From Varibaculum cambriense (GTDB lineage Bacteria > Actinomycetota > Actinomycetes > Actinomycetales > Actinomycetaceae), in assembly GCF_022133705.1 (NCBI RefSeq), contig NZ_JAKNHJ010000010.1, positions 35,657-99,656 of the forward strand: DNA of 64,000 nucleotides, read 5' to 3'. The translations under genes and the position numbers were made by a program. Below the pieces are notes generated by a model. That model saw nothing but the letters and a program-made list of their open reading frames with translations. It did not search any database and was not told the origin of the DNA. Below, in pieces: positions 46,426-55,095 of the stretch; positions within the stretch are counted from its first letter, which is position 1, and every line of letters starts with the position of its first letter.

Positions 46426-46992
46426 TTACTGCAGCTGGGCCGCAATATTTTCCCAAACCTGTTCGATAGAGCCGTTACCGTCAATATTAATCAGCAGACC
46501 GGCCTCGCGATAATAGCGCACTAGCGGCTCGGTTTGTTCATGGTAAACCTGCAGGCGGCGACGAATCACCGGTTCGGTATCATCGGAGCGGTGTTCAATC
46601 TCGGCGCGCTTTAGTAGCCTGCCCACCACGTCCTCTAAATTGACGTCCAGGTTGATAACCGCATCCAGCTGGGTTCCCATATCTTTGAGCACCTGATCCA
46701 GGAAATGTGCCTGCTCCAGGTTGCGGGGGTAGCCGTCAGCCAAGAAACCGCCGCGGTAACGACCAGTTTTGAGTTCTGCTTCTACCAGGGCGCTAATCAC
46801 CGAATCGGGAACTAGCTCTCCCCGGTTGATTAGTTCTTTCGCTTTATTACCGAGCTCGGTGCCTGCTTGCATTTGCGCGCGCAGCATCGCGCCGGTTGAA
46901 AAAGTGGGAATATCCAGCAGTTCGCAGATCTGGTGCGCCTGGGTGCCCTTTCCAGCACCGGGGGCGCCCAGAATCACCAGGCGTTTTTTCAT
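46426..46992 (-). CDS. adk: Adenylate kinase
   Basis: A 188-residue P-loop kinase with LVILGAPGAGKGTQAHQI, TFSTGAMLRAQ, LADGYPRNLEQAHFLD and the short LID arginine region VIRRRLQVYHEQTEPL. The short, non-zinc LID is usual in actinobacteria. It interconverts ATP+AMP and 2 ADP. Overlaps secY by 4 bases (ATGA). Confidence 0.97.
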   Translation of the reverse strand: MKKRLVILGAPGAGKGTQAHQICELLDIPTFSTGAMLRAQMQAGTELGNKAKELINRGELVPDSVISALVEAELKTGRYRGGFLADGYPRNLEQAHFLDQVLKDMGTQLDAVINLDVNLEDVVGRLLKRAEIEHRSDDTEPVIRRRLQVYHEQTEPLVRYYREAGLLINIDGNGSIEQVWENIAAQLQ

Positions 46993-48281
46993 TTCAGGAA
47001 TCCTTCATAGTGGTGTTGCTGAAGCTGAGCATCGATCTGCTGTACGGTTTGCAGACCCACACCCACCATAATCAACAGGGTAGTCCCCCCGAAGGGCATC
47101 TGAGTTACCTTCAAAGGAATCAACGCTACGATCGGCACCATGGCTACCACTACCAGGTAGATCGCGCCCGCAGTGGTAATCCGGCTGATTACGTAGTGCA
47201 GATAGTCTGCCGTGGGAGCCCCCGCTCGAATCCCGGGAATAAATCCGCCGTACTTCTTCATATTGTCAGCGATTTCCTCCGGGTTGAAGGTGATTTGAGT
47301 GTAGAAGAAGGCGAAGCCAAGCACCAGTAGCGCATAACAAATCAGATACAGCAGGGAGTCGTGTTGGAAGTTATCGTTTATCCATTTGACCCAGCCGGCG
47401 GTTGGTTTACCGAAGCGGGAAATCATTTGCGGCATGGCTAGTAGCGAGGCCGCGAAAATCACCGGGATAACCCCGGACATATTGATTTTCATGGGGATAT
47501 AGGTGGTAGAGCCACCCACCATGCGCCTGCCTACCATCCGTTTGGCGTACTGTACCGGGATTCGCCGTTGGGCTTGTTCCACGAATACGATCGCCAGGGT
47601 AATCAATGCAACCAAAGCAATGATTACCAGTACTTTCCAGACTCCGCCGGAAGCCCCGATCGATTGCAAGTGGGCGGGCATGTTCGCCACGATCCCGGTG
47701 AAGATCAGCAGGGACATGCCGTTACCGATGCCGTTTTCGGTGATGAGCTCGGCCAGCCACATGATTAGTCCGGTGCCAGCGGTCATGGTGACCATCATGA
47801 TCAAGTAGTTGAGCGCTGACTGGTCGGGGATAATCGGTTTACTGGGGGCGCAGCCTTGCAGCAGTTGCCCTGAACGCGCCATATAAATAATGGTCACTGA
47901 CTGCAATACCCCGAGCCCGATGGTCAGGTAGCGGGTGTATTGGGTCATTTTAGCTTTTCCGGCTTGCCCTTCCCGGTGCAGGTCTTCGAAACGAGGAATC
48001 ACTACCCGCATCAGCTGGATAATAATCGAGGCCGTAATGTAAGGCATGATCCCCATGGCGAACACTGACAGGGACAGCAGGGCTCCCCCGGAGAACAGGT
48101 TCACCAAGTCGAGCAGACCATTCTGTTCATTATTCTTTAGGCAGGCCTGTAGGTTCGGATAGTTAACCCCCGGTGAGGGGATATGGGATCCGACCCGATA
48201 TAGCGCCATAATCGCCAAGGTGAACAGGAGCTTTTTCCTGAGATCGGGCGTTTTGAACGCCTGTACGAATACGCTTAGCAA
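46989..48281 (-). CDS. secY: Protein translocase subunit SecY
   Basis: A 430-residue polytopic protein with ten hydrophobic segments, GSHIPSPGVNY, FAMGIMPYITASIIIQLM (plug and lateral-gate region) and the cytosolic loop GFIPGIRAGAPTADYL. It forms the SecYEG channel. The start is TTG 48281 with GGAGG 5 bases upstream; the next candidate codons are too far inside. It begins a new transcript with adk and map because an unrelated gene and a terminator separate it from rplO. The 272-base upstream gap shows nothing else I can support. Confidence 0.96.
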   Translation of the reverse strand: MLSVFVQAFKTPDLRKKLLFTLAIMALYRVGSHIPSPGVNYPNLQACLKNNEQNGLLDLVNLFSGGALLSLSVFAMGIMPYITASIIIQLMRVVIPRFEDLHREGQAGKAKMTQYTRYLTIGLGVLQSVTIIYMARSGQLLQGCAPSKPIIPDQSALNYLIMMVTMTAGTGLIMWLAELITENGIGNGMSLLIFTGIVANMPAHLQSIGASGGVWKVLVIIALVALITLAIVFVEQAQRRIPVQYAKRMVGRRMVGGSTTYIPMKINMSGVIPVIFAASLLAMPQMISRFGKPTAGWVKWINDNFQHDSLLYLICYALLVLGFAFFYTQITFNPEEIADNMKKYGGFIPGIRAGAPTADYLHYVISRITTAGAIYLVVVAMVPIVALIPLKVTQMPFGGTTLLIMVGVGLQTVQQIDAQLQQHHYEGFLK

Positions 48282-48553
48282 GCTGCCTCCAGCAATCTGT
48301 GTTGTTTACGGCAAAAAAGATAATTCTTTAACCCTTAAAAGCCTACACAATTTAGCTTCGCAATAGCACATGCAGATACTTTTTGGGGTAATGTTCACGC
48401 GGGTTCAGCGATTTTTTGTCTTCTCCCCTGGTTCCGAGGACGTGCCTCGGGTCGTCAAGGTGAAGCGCCCTACGCACCTGTGCACCAGACGCGGCTTACC
48501 TTTGGGGCGCGGCCGCGGCGTGATTGCGCCTTGGGGTTCCCAAGGGGCGGTGT

Positions 48554-49198
48554 CTACAGGCAGCGGCCGGATCCGCTGTTGAAGCTGATGTGTACGTGAT
48601 CGAAGTGGTTGGCGGTAATCGAACCGCGATTTTCCATACCTTTCCAGCTGCGCCCGGGCATCCAGATTTTTTGTTTCCAGATCACGTATTTAATGTTTAG
48701 ATCCCCGCTATTGGCGATTGCCCAATTGGCGATGGAATCTCCAAGTCCACTGGATACCGGTACCATTACGTCCAAAGCTTGGCCTTTACCGTGATCGCGC
48801 GGATCTCCGGGACGCAAGCCGCCAATATTAGTTACCCCGAAACGCTGAGTAATCATAGTGCGTACCTGACGCGGCCAGGGCTGCACCCCGCTATCCCCGC
48901 TGGGAGGGGCACAATTGGGAGTTTCGGCGGCCGCAAGCGGAGAAGCATCTTCGCTCTTCGCGGAGGTAACGGGGGAAGCGCCTGCAGAGAAAGCACTTAC
49001 CTTATTCGTAGCTACTTTTACCTGTTCATCAACCGATACTGCCTGGTTGTAAAGATTTTCTTGCAGCATATTGTTAGCTAACTGGGAAACGTTAACTGTA
49101 GGTACGTTTGCTGCTACTGAGGGATGTACAGAATCTGCAGCTACTAGCCCAAATGCTGCCATAACCACGATTGGTGCCATCAACCAGGTTTTTCTCAC
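48554..49198 (-). CDS. Secreted protein with ARB_07466-like C-terminal domain
   Basis: A 214-residue protein. Signal peptide of ~29 residues (RKTWLMAPIVVMAAFGLVAA) is followed by a low-complexity region (~60-100) and a C-terminal domain (~110-214) with VRTMITQRFGVTNIGGLRPG, DPRDHGKGQALDVMVP and ANHFDHVHISFNSGSGRCL. The His/Asp pattern (DHGKGQALD, HFDHVH) resembles D,D-peptidase/LAS-like metal sites and matches the ARB_07466-type domain found in actinobacterial cell-wall proteins. Probably acts on or in the cell wall, but activity is not established. GTG start after AGGAGA. Its location between rplO and secY is unusual. Confidence 0.75.
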   Translation of the reverse strand: MRKTWLMAPIVVMAAFGLVAADSVHPSVAANVPTVNVSQLANNMLQENLYNQAVSVDEQVKVATNKVSAFSAGASPVTSAKSEDASPLAAAETPNCAPPSGDSGVQPWPRQVRTMITQRFGVTNIGGLRPGDPRDHGKGQALDVMVPVSSGLGDSIANWAIANSGDLNIKYVIWKQKIWMPGRSWKGMENRGSITANHFDHVHISFNSGSGRCL

Positions 49199-49275
49199 GA
49201 TATCTCCTGAGCTTTGGGGACGGATATCACTGTAAAGACACCCGCATATAACGTTTTTGTAACAAATCTATTATG

Positions 49276-49306
49276 AGTATAGCGGTTTGCCGACGTTTAA
49301 TGTCAA
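49276..49306 (-). promoter_or_regulatory. Predicted promoter of the ARB_07466-type gene
   Basis: Minus strand TTGACA (49306-49301) and TATACT (49281-49276), both near-consensus but 19 bases apart. It gives the secreted-protein gene its own transcription. Confidence 0.5.
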
Positions 49307-49373
49307 ACCTGGTGACCTAATCCACTTGAAAACCGAGTTAGCTGCAATATTGTGGTGGCTATAAATGTAAAAG

Positions 49374-49406
49374 TCTCGGGCGGGGAGATTTCCTCCCCGC
49401 CCGAGA
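49374..49406 (-). terminator. Intrinsic terminator after rplO
   Basis: Perfect 14-base stem TCTCGGGCGGGGAG / CTCCCCGCCCGAGA with a 5-base loop, followed by CTTTTAC on the minus strand. It ends the spc operon at rplO, before secY. Confidence 0.9.
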
Positions 49407-49456
49407 TTTTCTAGCTATCTAGATTTTTCAGCTGCAGTCAGACTGCTGGGTGCAAA

Positions 49457-49954
49457 CTAGTCTTGCTCCCGCTTGCTCAGCGAACCGCCGGCAGCTTCAA
49501 TCTTCTCTTTAGCAGAAGCAGACCAAGCGTCTACGATCAGTTCCAGTTTCACCGAGATTTCCCCGGTACCTAGAACTTTCACCAAAGAGTTCTTGCGAAC
49601 TGCTCCCTTGGAAACTAGATCATCAACCGTGACCGTTCCGCCTTCGGGGAATAGTTCTTGCAGGCGATCCAGGTTCACTACCTGATAGACGGTAGCGAAG
49701 GGGTTCTTGAATCCGCGCAGTTTCGGCAGACGCATATGCAAAGGCATTTGCCCGCCCTCGAAACGAGGATGAACATTCTTGCGAGCGCCGGTGCCTTTAG
49801 TACCGCGACCGGAGGTCTTACCTTGCGATCCTTCACCGCGACCCGCGCGCTTGCGGCGCTTATTGGAGCCGGGAGCCGGACGCAAATCATGCAAGCGGAT
49901 TACGTCCTCTTTAGCAGTGTCTTCTGCTTCGGTTACCTTAGTATCTTCAGCCAT
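49457..49954 (-). CDS. rplO: 50S ribosomal protein L15
   Basis: A 165-residue protein: [32 protein letters not shown]-like [17 protein letters not shown], and [21 protein letters not shown] short acidic N-terminal extension precedes the core. Start overlaps the rpmD stop by one base. Confidence 0.97.
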   Translation of the reverse strand: MAEDTKVTEAEDTAKEDVIRLHDLRPAPGSNKRRKRAGRGEGSQGKTSGRGTKGTGARKNVHPRFEGGQMPLHMRLPKLRGFKNPFATVYQVVNLDRLQELFPEGGTVTVDDLVSKGAVRKNSLVKVLGTGEISVKLELIVDAWSASAKEKIEAAGGSLSKREQD

Positions 49955-50136
49955 TAACCAATCTCCTCTACCTGCACCAGGTGGGAAACCTTGCGGATCT
50001 GCCCGCGAATAGCCGGGTTATCCTGGTGTTCCACACTCTGGTGAATCTTGCGCAGACCCAACGACTGCATAACGCGGCGCTGATTCTGGTTGGTATTAAC
50101 CAGGCCTTTAACCTGGGTGATCTTGAGCTTACTCAT
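49954..50136 (-). CDS. rpmD: 50S ribosomal protein L30
   Basis: A 60-residue protein, [20 protein letters not shown] and [20 protein letters not shown], complete for the bacterial family. Its first and last bases overlap its neighbours rpsE and rplO (TAATG junctions). Confidence 0.97.
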   Translation of the reverse strand: MSKLKITQVKGLVNTNQNQRRVMQSLGLRKIHQSVEHQDNPAIRGQIRKVSHLVQVEEIG

Positions 50137-50825
50137 CAGGCATTCACCTCTTCAGCGACACCAGCGGCGGCTTTCTCCGCTTCGTCTTTCTTCGCTTTCT
50201 CGGCTTTTTCTGCCCGTGCCTCCGCTTGAGCCCGCAGCATCGCTTCCGGAACTACCCGCTCAACGGGCAGTCCGCGGCGCGCCGCGACCTCTTCCGGACG
50301 CTGCAGCATCTTTAGAGCAGCTATCGTGGCCTGCACGATATTCAAAGCGTTGGCGCTACCCAAAGATTTGGTTAGCACGTCATGAATACCGGCGCATTCC
50401 ATAACTGCACGCACCGGGCCACCGGCGATTACCCCGGTACCGGGAGAAGCCGGACGCAAAAGTACAATACCGGCAGCTTCTTCACCCTGTACCAAGTGGG
50501 TGATAGTCCGCCCAATCATCGGTACTTGGAAGAAGTTCTTCTTCGCGTCCTCCACGCCCTTGGAAATAGCCTGGGGAACCTCTTTAGCCTTGCCGTATCC
50601 GACACCGACCATACCTTCACCGTCACCGACTACTACTAGTGCGGTGAAAGCGAAACGACGTCCGCCCTTAACTACTTTAGAAACACGGTTAATGGTAACT
50701 ACGCGCTCTAAATACTGGTTCTTTTCCTGCTCACGACGATTGTCGCGGCGGCCCTTACGCCCCCGGTCTTCGCGGCCTTTGCCACGGGATTCCCGGGAAT
50801 CGGCGTTTTTATTTTCTTCAGCCAT
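50136..50825 (-). CDS. rpsE: 30S ribosomal protein S5
   Basis: A 229-residue protein with the double-stranded RNA-binding-like core [20 protein letters not shown] and [39 protein letters not shown]. Long charged extensions flank it: ~35 Arg/Glu/Lys-rich residues at the N-terminus and an Ala/Glu/Lys helix at the C-terminus. Confidence 0.98.
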   Translation of the reverse strand: MAEENKNADSRESRGKGREDRGRKGRRDNRREQEKNQYLERVVTINRVSKVVKGGRRFAFTALVVVGDGEGMVGVGYGKAKEVPQAISKGVEDAKKNFFQVPMIGRTITHLVQGEEAAGIVLLRPASPGTGVIAGGPVRAVMECAGIHDVLTKSLGSANALNIVQATIAALKMLQRPEEVAARRGLPVERVVPEAMLRAQAEARAEKAEKAKKDEAEKAAAGVAEEVNA

Positions 50826-50840
50826 TATTTTCCCTCTCCT

Positions 50841-51212
50841 CTACAGCTTCAGACCGCCATCGCGGGCACCTTCAGCCACCGCGGCAACGCGACCATGATA
50901 TTTGTTGCCACCGCGATCAAACACGACAGCCGTGATGCCTGCCTCTTGGGCACGCTTCGCGATACGTTCACCTACCAGGCGAGCCGCATCAACTTTCTTC
51001 ATCTTCTCGCCTCGCTGCTCCGCTTCCAAGGTGGAAGCTGAAACCAAGGTGTGCCCCAAGTCGTCATTGACAACCTGGGCAACCATGTGGCGGTTAGACC
51101 GAGTAACCACCAGACGAGGGCGCTGCGCCGTACCATATACGCGTTTACGAACCCGAATATGGCGGCGTTTGCGAGCGACGAATTTGCCTTTACCTTTAGG
51201 GGTATACGACAT
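50841..51212 (-). CDS. rplR: 50S ribosomal protein L18
   Basis: A 123-residue protein: [27 protein letters not shown]-like [13 protein letters not shown], and [20 protein letters not shown]. Binds 5S rRNA. Directly abuts rplF. Confidence 0.98.
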   Translation of the reverse strand: MSYTPKGKGKFVARKRRHIRVRKRVYGTAQRPRLVVTRSNRHMVAQVVNDDLGHTLVSASTLEAEQRGEKMKKVDAARLVGERIAKRAQEAGITAVVFDRGGNKYHGRVAAVAEGARDGGLKL

Positions 51213-51749
51213 TTACTTACCCGCCTTTCCGGCCTTGCGACGAACGAATTCGCCCTTGTAACGAATACCTTTGCCCTTATAGGGTTCCGGAGGACGAATC
51301 TTACGGATCTTCGCAGCGGTTTCGCCCACTAGCTCTTTGCTAATGCCAGAGATAGTGAAAGATAGCGCGCTATTAACCTTAAATTCGATACCTTCGGGAG
51401 CTTTGAACGGTACCGGGTGTGAGAAGCCCAGCTGCAGCTCAATATCGCTGCCGCGGGTCAACACGCGGTAACCGGTACCCACGATTTCCATTTCTTTGGA
51501 GTAACCGTTGGTTACGCCCTCGATCATATTGGAAATCAGCGAGCGGGTAAGGCCGTGCAAAGAGCGAGCTTCCCGGGATTCTACTTCCCGCTCCACTAGG
51601 ATTTTGCCGTCCTCTTCCCGAATCTTCAGCGGTCCGGTAAAAGTGCGATCCAGCTGACCCTTGGGGCCTTTAACTGAAACGTTCAGACCGTCGATCTTTA
51701 CTTCTACTCCGGAGGGTAGGGAGATCGGGTTCTTGCCAATACGTGACAT
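51213..51749 (-). CDS. rplF: 50S ribosomal protein L6
   Basis: A 178-residue two-domain protein: [37 protein letters not shown]-like segment, and the signature [20 protein letters not shown]. Confidence 0.98.
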   Translation of the reverse strand: MSRIGKNPISLPSGVEVKIDGLNVSVKGPKGQLDRTFTGPLKIREEDGKILVEREVESREARSLHGLTRSLISNMIEGVTNGYSKEMEIVGTGYRVLTRGSDIELQLGFSHPVPFKAPEGIEFKVNSALSFTISGISKELVGETAAKIRKIRPPEPYKGKGIRYKGEFVRRKAGKAGK

Positions 51750-51761
51750 CCTTATTCCCCC

Positions 51762-52160
51762 TTACCAGATGTAGGCTAGGACTTCCCCGCCTACACCCTT
51801 GTCTTGTGCCTGACGGTCAGTCATAAGACCGGAAGAGGTGGACAGAATCGCCACCCCGAGGCCTCCCATGACCTTGGGCAATTGAGTAGATTTTACGTAT
51901 TTACGCAGACCCGGTTTGGAAACCCGCTTGCAACCGGTGATTGCCCGTTCGCGCTTGCTTCCATATTTTAGGGTCAAAGTGAGGGTCTTGCCCACGCGGG
52001 CATCACTGACTTCACTTTTGGCAATATAGCCTTCGGTTTCGAGAATCTTCGCGATTCCCGCCTTCATTTTCGATGAAGGCATAGACACTTTGTCCAGATG
52101 CGCCGCATTGGCGTTACGCAGACGTGTCAGCATGTCTGCGATGGGATCTGTCATAGTCAT
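51762..52160 (-). CDS. rpsH: 30S ribosomal protein S8
   Basis: A 132-residue protein: [20 protein letters not shown], and the C-terminal [20 protein letters not shown] with LAYIW end. Two in-frame ATGs (52160, 52154) are possible. S8 is a translational autoregulator of spc operons in E. coli; no equivalent site was recognised here. Confidence 0.97.
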   Translation of the reverse strand: MTMTDPIADMLTRLRNANAAHLDKVSMPSSKMKAGIAKILETEGYIAKSEVSDARVGKTLTLTLKYGSKRERAITGCKRVSKPGLRKYVKSTQLPKVMGGLGVAILSTSSGLMTDRQAQDKGVGGEVLAYIW

Positions 52161-52219
52161 TTTGGGGTTCTAACCCTTCCTCGCTGCGGTTTCTGTTTCA
52201 GACCTGCAACGTAGTAGTT

Positions 52220-52405
52220 TTACCAACTGCTCTTAGTGACGCCCGGAAGTTCGCCCCGCAGAGCGAGCTCACGTAGGCAGACACGGCAAAGTCCGAACTT
52301 GCGATATACCGAATGAGGACGGCCGCACCGGTTGCACCGGGTGTAGGCACGCACCTTGAACTTCGGCTTACGCTTCGCTTTATTCTTAAGCGCCGTTTTC
52401 GCCAT
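52220..52405 (-). CDS. rpsN: 30S ribosomal protein S14, type Z
   Basis: A 61-residue zinc-binding S14: [20 protein letters not shown] and VCLRELAL hold the two Cys-x2-Cys pairs. Overlaps the rplE stop by one base. A zinc-independent paralogue is not in the window. Confidence 0.98.
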   Translation of the reverse strand: MAKTALKNKAKRKPKFKVRAYTRCNRCGRPHSVYRKFGLCRVCLRELALRGELPGVTKSSW

Positions 52406-52971
52406 TAACGTTCCTCCTTAAACGGGAAGCCCAGCGCGCGCAGGAGCGCCCGCCCCTCTTCATCACTGTTCGCAGTGGTAACCAGGGTAATATCCATGCC
52501 CCGCACGCGATCGATCGAGTCCTGATCGATTTCGTGGAACATGGCCTGTTCGGTTAAACCGAAAGTGTAGTTCCCGCGGCCATCGAACTGTTTGGGGCTT
52601 AGTCCCCTAAAGTCACGGATACGCGGCAGAGCGGTCGAGATCAGACGATCTACGAACTCCCACATCCGGTCTCCGCGAATGGTCACATGCGCACCGATCG
52701 GCTGGCCGGCACGCAGTTTGAACTGCGCGATAGATTTACGTGCCTTAGTGACAACCGGTTTTTGCCCGGTAATCGCGGTCAGGTCACGAATCGCGCCCTC
52801 CATCAGTTTGGAGTCGTGCGAGGCTTCACCGACACCCATATTCACAACCACTTTTTCGAGGCCGGGAATCTGGTTTACGTTCTTGTATCCGAACTCTTTT
52901 TCTAAGGAGCTACGGATTTCTTCCTGGTAGCGCACCTTTAGGCGCGGAGCCACAGTTTTTGCTTCAGCCAT
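52405..52971 (-). CDS. rplE: 50S ribosomal protein L5
   Basis: A 188-residue protein with [40 protein letters not shown] and [19 protein letters not shown]. Binds 5S rRNA and P-site tRNA. Confidence 0.98.
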   Translation of the reverse strand: MAEAKTVAPRLKVRYQEEIRSSLEKEFGYKNVNQIPGLEKVVVNMGVGEASHDSKLMEGAIRDLTAITGQKPVVTKARKSIAQFKLRAGQPIGAHVTIRGDRMWEFVDRLISTALPRIRDFRGLSPKQFDGRGNYTFGLTEQAMFHEIDQDSIDRVRGMDITLVTTANSDEEGRALLRALGFPFKEER

Positions 52972-53390
52972 TAGATGTCCTCCCCGGAACGCTTCGCGTA
53001 ACGCACCCGAACCGTACGGAGACGGCCGCCACGTTCTGCCTGTTCCTCACGGAACCCAACTCGCGTAGGCTTCTTAGTCTTGGGATCAACCAGCGCCACG
53101 TTGGAAACGTGAATCGGTGCCTCGCGGTATTCGATACCGCCAGTTACCTGTCCCTGCTGGTTTTGCCCCTGGCGAGAGTGGTGGGTACGAATGTTTACGC
53201 CCTCGACCAGTACCCGGTCACTGGAGCGGTATACCTCTAGTACCCGACCTTGTTTGCCCTTGTCCCCCGGTTTTAGGGCGGGCAGGCCTTTTTCGGCGCG
53301 ACGTTCGTTGCGCTTGGCCAGTTTCTTTTCGTCACTGGTGCGGCCAGCAATGACCTCTACCAGATCGCCTTTCTTTATTTTCGCTCCCAT
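52971..53390 (-). CDS. rplX: 50S ribosomal protein L24
   Basis: A 139-residue protein with the KOW motif split: [20 protein letters not shown], then an insertion of ~25 charged residues ([15 protein letters not shown]) before [20 protein letters not shown]. The insertion inside the KOW loop makes it longer than the usual ~105 residues; similar insertions occur in some actinomycetes. Confidence 0.96.
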   Translation of the reverse strand: MGAKIKKGDLVEVIAGRTSDEKKLAKRNERRAEKGLPALKPGDKGKQGRVLEVYRSSDRVLVEGVNIRTHHSRQGQNQQGQVTGGIEYREAPIHVSNVALVDPKTKKPTRVGFREEQAERGGRLRTVRVRYAKRSGEDI

Positions 53391-53759
53391 TTACAGCACC
53401 TCCGGAGCCAGAGAGATAATGCGCATGAATTTCTTGTCACGCAGTTCCCGGCCGATGGGGCCGAAGATACGCGTGCCACGCGGTTCTCCACTGGGCTGGA
53501 TAATAACTGCGGCGTTTTCATCAAAGCGGATGTAGGAACCATCCTGGCGGCGACGCTCTTTACGAGTGCGCACGATTACCGCTTTAACAACTTCGCCTTT
53601 CTTGACATTGCCGCCGGGAATAGCGTCTTTTACAGTGGCGACAATGGTGTCACCGATACCTGCAAAGCGCCGCCCGGAGCCGCCCAACACGCGAATGCAA
53701 AGCAGTTCCTTTGCACCCGTGTTGTCGGCGACCTTCAGTCGCGACTCTTGTTGAATCAT
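53391..53759 (-). CDS. rplN: 50S ribosomal protein L14
   Basis: A 122-residue protein, [20 protein letters not shown] and the signature [20 protein letters not shown]. First gene of this spc operon; rpsQ, rpmC and rplP are not upstream. The leader 53760-54008 contains a GCCAC-N4-GTGGC hairpin (53839-53852) but no confident promoter. Confidence 0.98.
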   Translation of the reverse strand: MIQQESRLKVADNTGAKELLCIRVLGGSGRRFAGIGDTIVATVKDAIPGGNVKKGEVVKAVIVRTRKERRRQDGSYIRFDENAAVIIQPSGEPRGTRIFGPIGRELRDKKFMRIISLAPEVL

Positions 53760-54008
53760 CGTGTTCTCCTAAAACTGGGCACAATGCACCCCTTAGGTTG
53801 TTTCTTCCTGTTGCCCGGCGAGGCCGGCTCCCCAGTTGGCCACGAAAGTGGCAGACTCAAAATGCTCTGCTTTTGCAGGTCACCAGGTCTCTGCCGTGAC
53901 TTTCCAGGGCGGAACGCAACCCCTTCAGCTTAGTGCAAAGGTGCAGGCAAATGAAAGTTCGCACCCCTATTTGTGCTGTAAGTTTCCTCACCCGCCCGGG
54001 CGCTGAGC

Positions 54009-54239
54009 TCAATCTTCCAGGCCAAGTTCCGCCTTCACTTCCTCAAGGGAGTAAGTTTTCGCTTTACCAGCGCGAATTTCTTCGACTTCGTTTAGTAAGG
54101 TGTACTCATAGAGCAACTGGTCAATGGAGGATTCAATAGCCTCACGAAGATAATACGACTTTGAGCGTCCAGTTAGGCGCGATAACTTATCAAGCTTTTC
54201 TGCAGTCGTATCGCTCATGCGAACCGAAGTAGCGACCAT
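54009..54239 (-). CDS. Orphan ribbon-helix-helix antitoxin-like protein
   Basis: A 76-residue protein. The N-terminal TSVRMSDTTAEKLDKLSRLT and GRSKSYYLREAIESSIDQLL form a ribbon-helix-helix DNA-binding fold of the RelB/CopG antitoxin kind; the acidic C-terminus ends VKAELGLED. Start at ATG 54239 after a strong AGGAGGGGG. No toxin gene follows within the 250 bases to rplN, so the partner is lost or elsewhere. Confidence 0.82.
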   Translation of the reverse strand: MVATSVRMSDTTAEKLDKLSRLTGRSKSYYLREAIESSIDQLLYEYTLLNEVEEIRAGKAKTYSLEEVKAELGLED

Positions 54240-54366
54240 TATTACCCCCCCTCCTTCCTCCAGCATAGCAAAATGACTACAAGTAGTCACCCCTTATTTT
54301 CCAGCTCATACCGAGGTAGCGTCCGGATTGGTTCTTATCTAAGCTACGCCCAGAGTACGCAGTCGC

Positions 54367-55095
54367 CTAGTTGTTTTCGGATTTTACTAGGCGGGTTACT
54401 ATTTGGCTGCGGCCAGAAAAGTTGGGGGTAATGATTGCCGCGTCCCATCTTTCCCGGTGGCGGGAAATTGCGGATAACTTGCTGCTCGGAACAGTTTCTA
54501 CGGTTGCTAGCTGGTAGCGGTATTCGTGTCCGGAAATATCGGTAAACACTACTTCGGAGCCGTCTGGCAGATCTTTGAGTCCTGAAAACTGCTGGTTGTC
54601 GGCACCATCGGCAATCACCAGATCCCCGCTGGCGGGATTGCCCCCATAGATGCTCGGGATTTTCGCGGTCGCCGCCGCATCGCCGCTTGCGATAATCGGC
54701 CAGCTGCGGTTCAGATCTGGGATCTGCAAGATCCCGGTTACCTCATATCCGGACAGGTTCACTGTCTCGAGGTAGGGGCTGGCACCGCCCGGGGCAGTGG
54801 TATCGGCAGTACCGCCCTGCCCCTTACCAGCTGCTTTCCCCGAGGACGCCCCGGATTCTTTCGCATTTTCCGGGGTTTGGGTAGCGATTACTCCCACCTG
54901 GCGGGAGCTGGGGATAACCTCCTGGGTTTTAATCAGGAGGCCATCTATTTCGCTATCACCGGTACGCCCCTGCCACCAGGAGTATCCCAGCAGCGCCACT
55001 AGCAGCAAGCTCAGCGCGATACAAATGACTTGTATCCACCGCACCCAGCGAGCCCGGCGGGTTTTACCCGCGGCGGCGATAACGCATCCAGCCAT
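54367..55095 (-). CDS. Sortase-like membrane protein lacking catalytic His and Cys
   Basis: A 242-residue protein: a membrane helix at ~21-38, a Gly/Ser/Thr-rich linker (~75-105), and a C-terminal domain (~115-238) that aligns by eye with class C sortases (GYEVTGILQIPDLNRSWPII, then IYGGNPASGDLVIADGADN, FSGLKDLPDGSEVVF, YRYQLATVETV, IITPNFSGRSQIVTRLV). Where the real sortase has SGHRG the sequence reads ADGAD, and where it has VTCTPY it reads ITPNFS, so His and Cys are both missing. It overlaps the giant surface protein by 32 bases and ends the pilus operon. It is therefore probably an inactive sortase relative with an accessory role, or a decaying gene. Confidence 0.7.
   Translation of the reverse strand: MAGCVIAAAGKTRRARWVRWIQVICIALSLLLVALLGYSWWQGRTGDSEIDGLLIKTQEVIPSSRQVGVIATQTPENAKESGASSGKAAGKGQGGTADTTAPGGASPYLETVNLSGYEVTGILQIPDLNRSWPIIASGDAAATAKIPSIYGGNPASGDLVIADGADNQQFSGLKDLPDGSEVVFTDISGHEYRYQLATVETVPSSKLSAISRHRERWDAAIITPNFSGRSQIVTRLVKSENN

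Noticed and set aside
49199-49330. A c-di-AMP (ydaO-type) riboswitch before the secreted cell-wall protein
   Set aside because: Such genes often carry one in actinobacteria, but the leader lacks the conserved motifs I would expect, and a simple promoter explains it.
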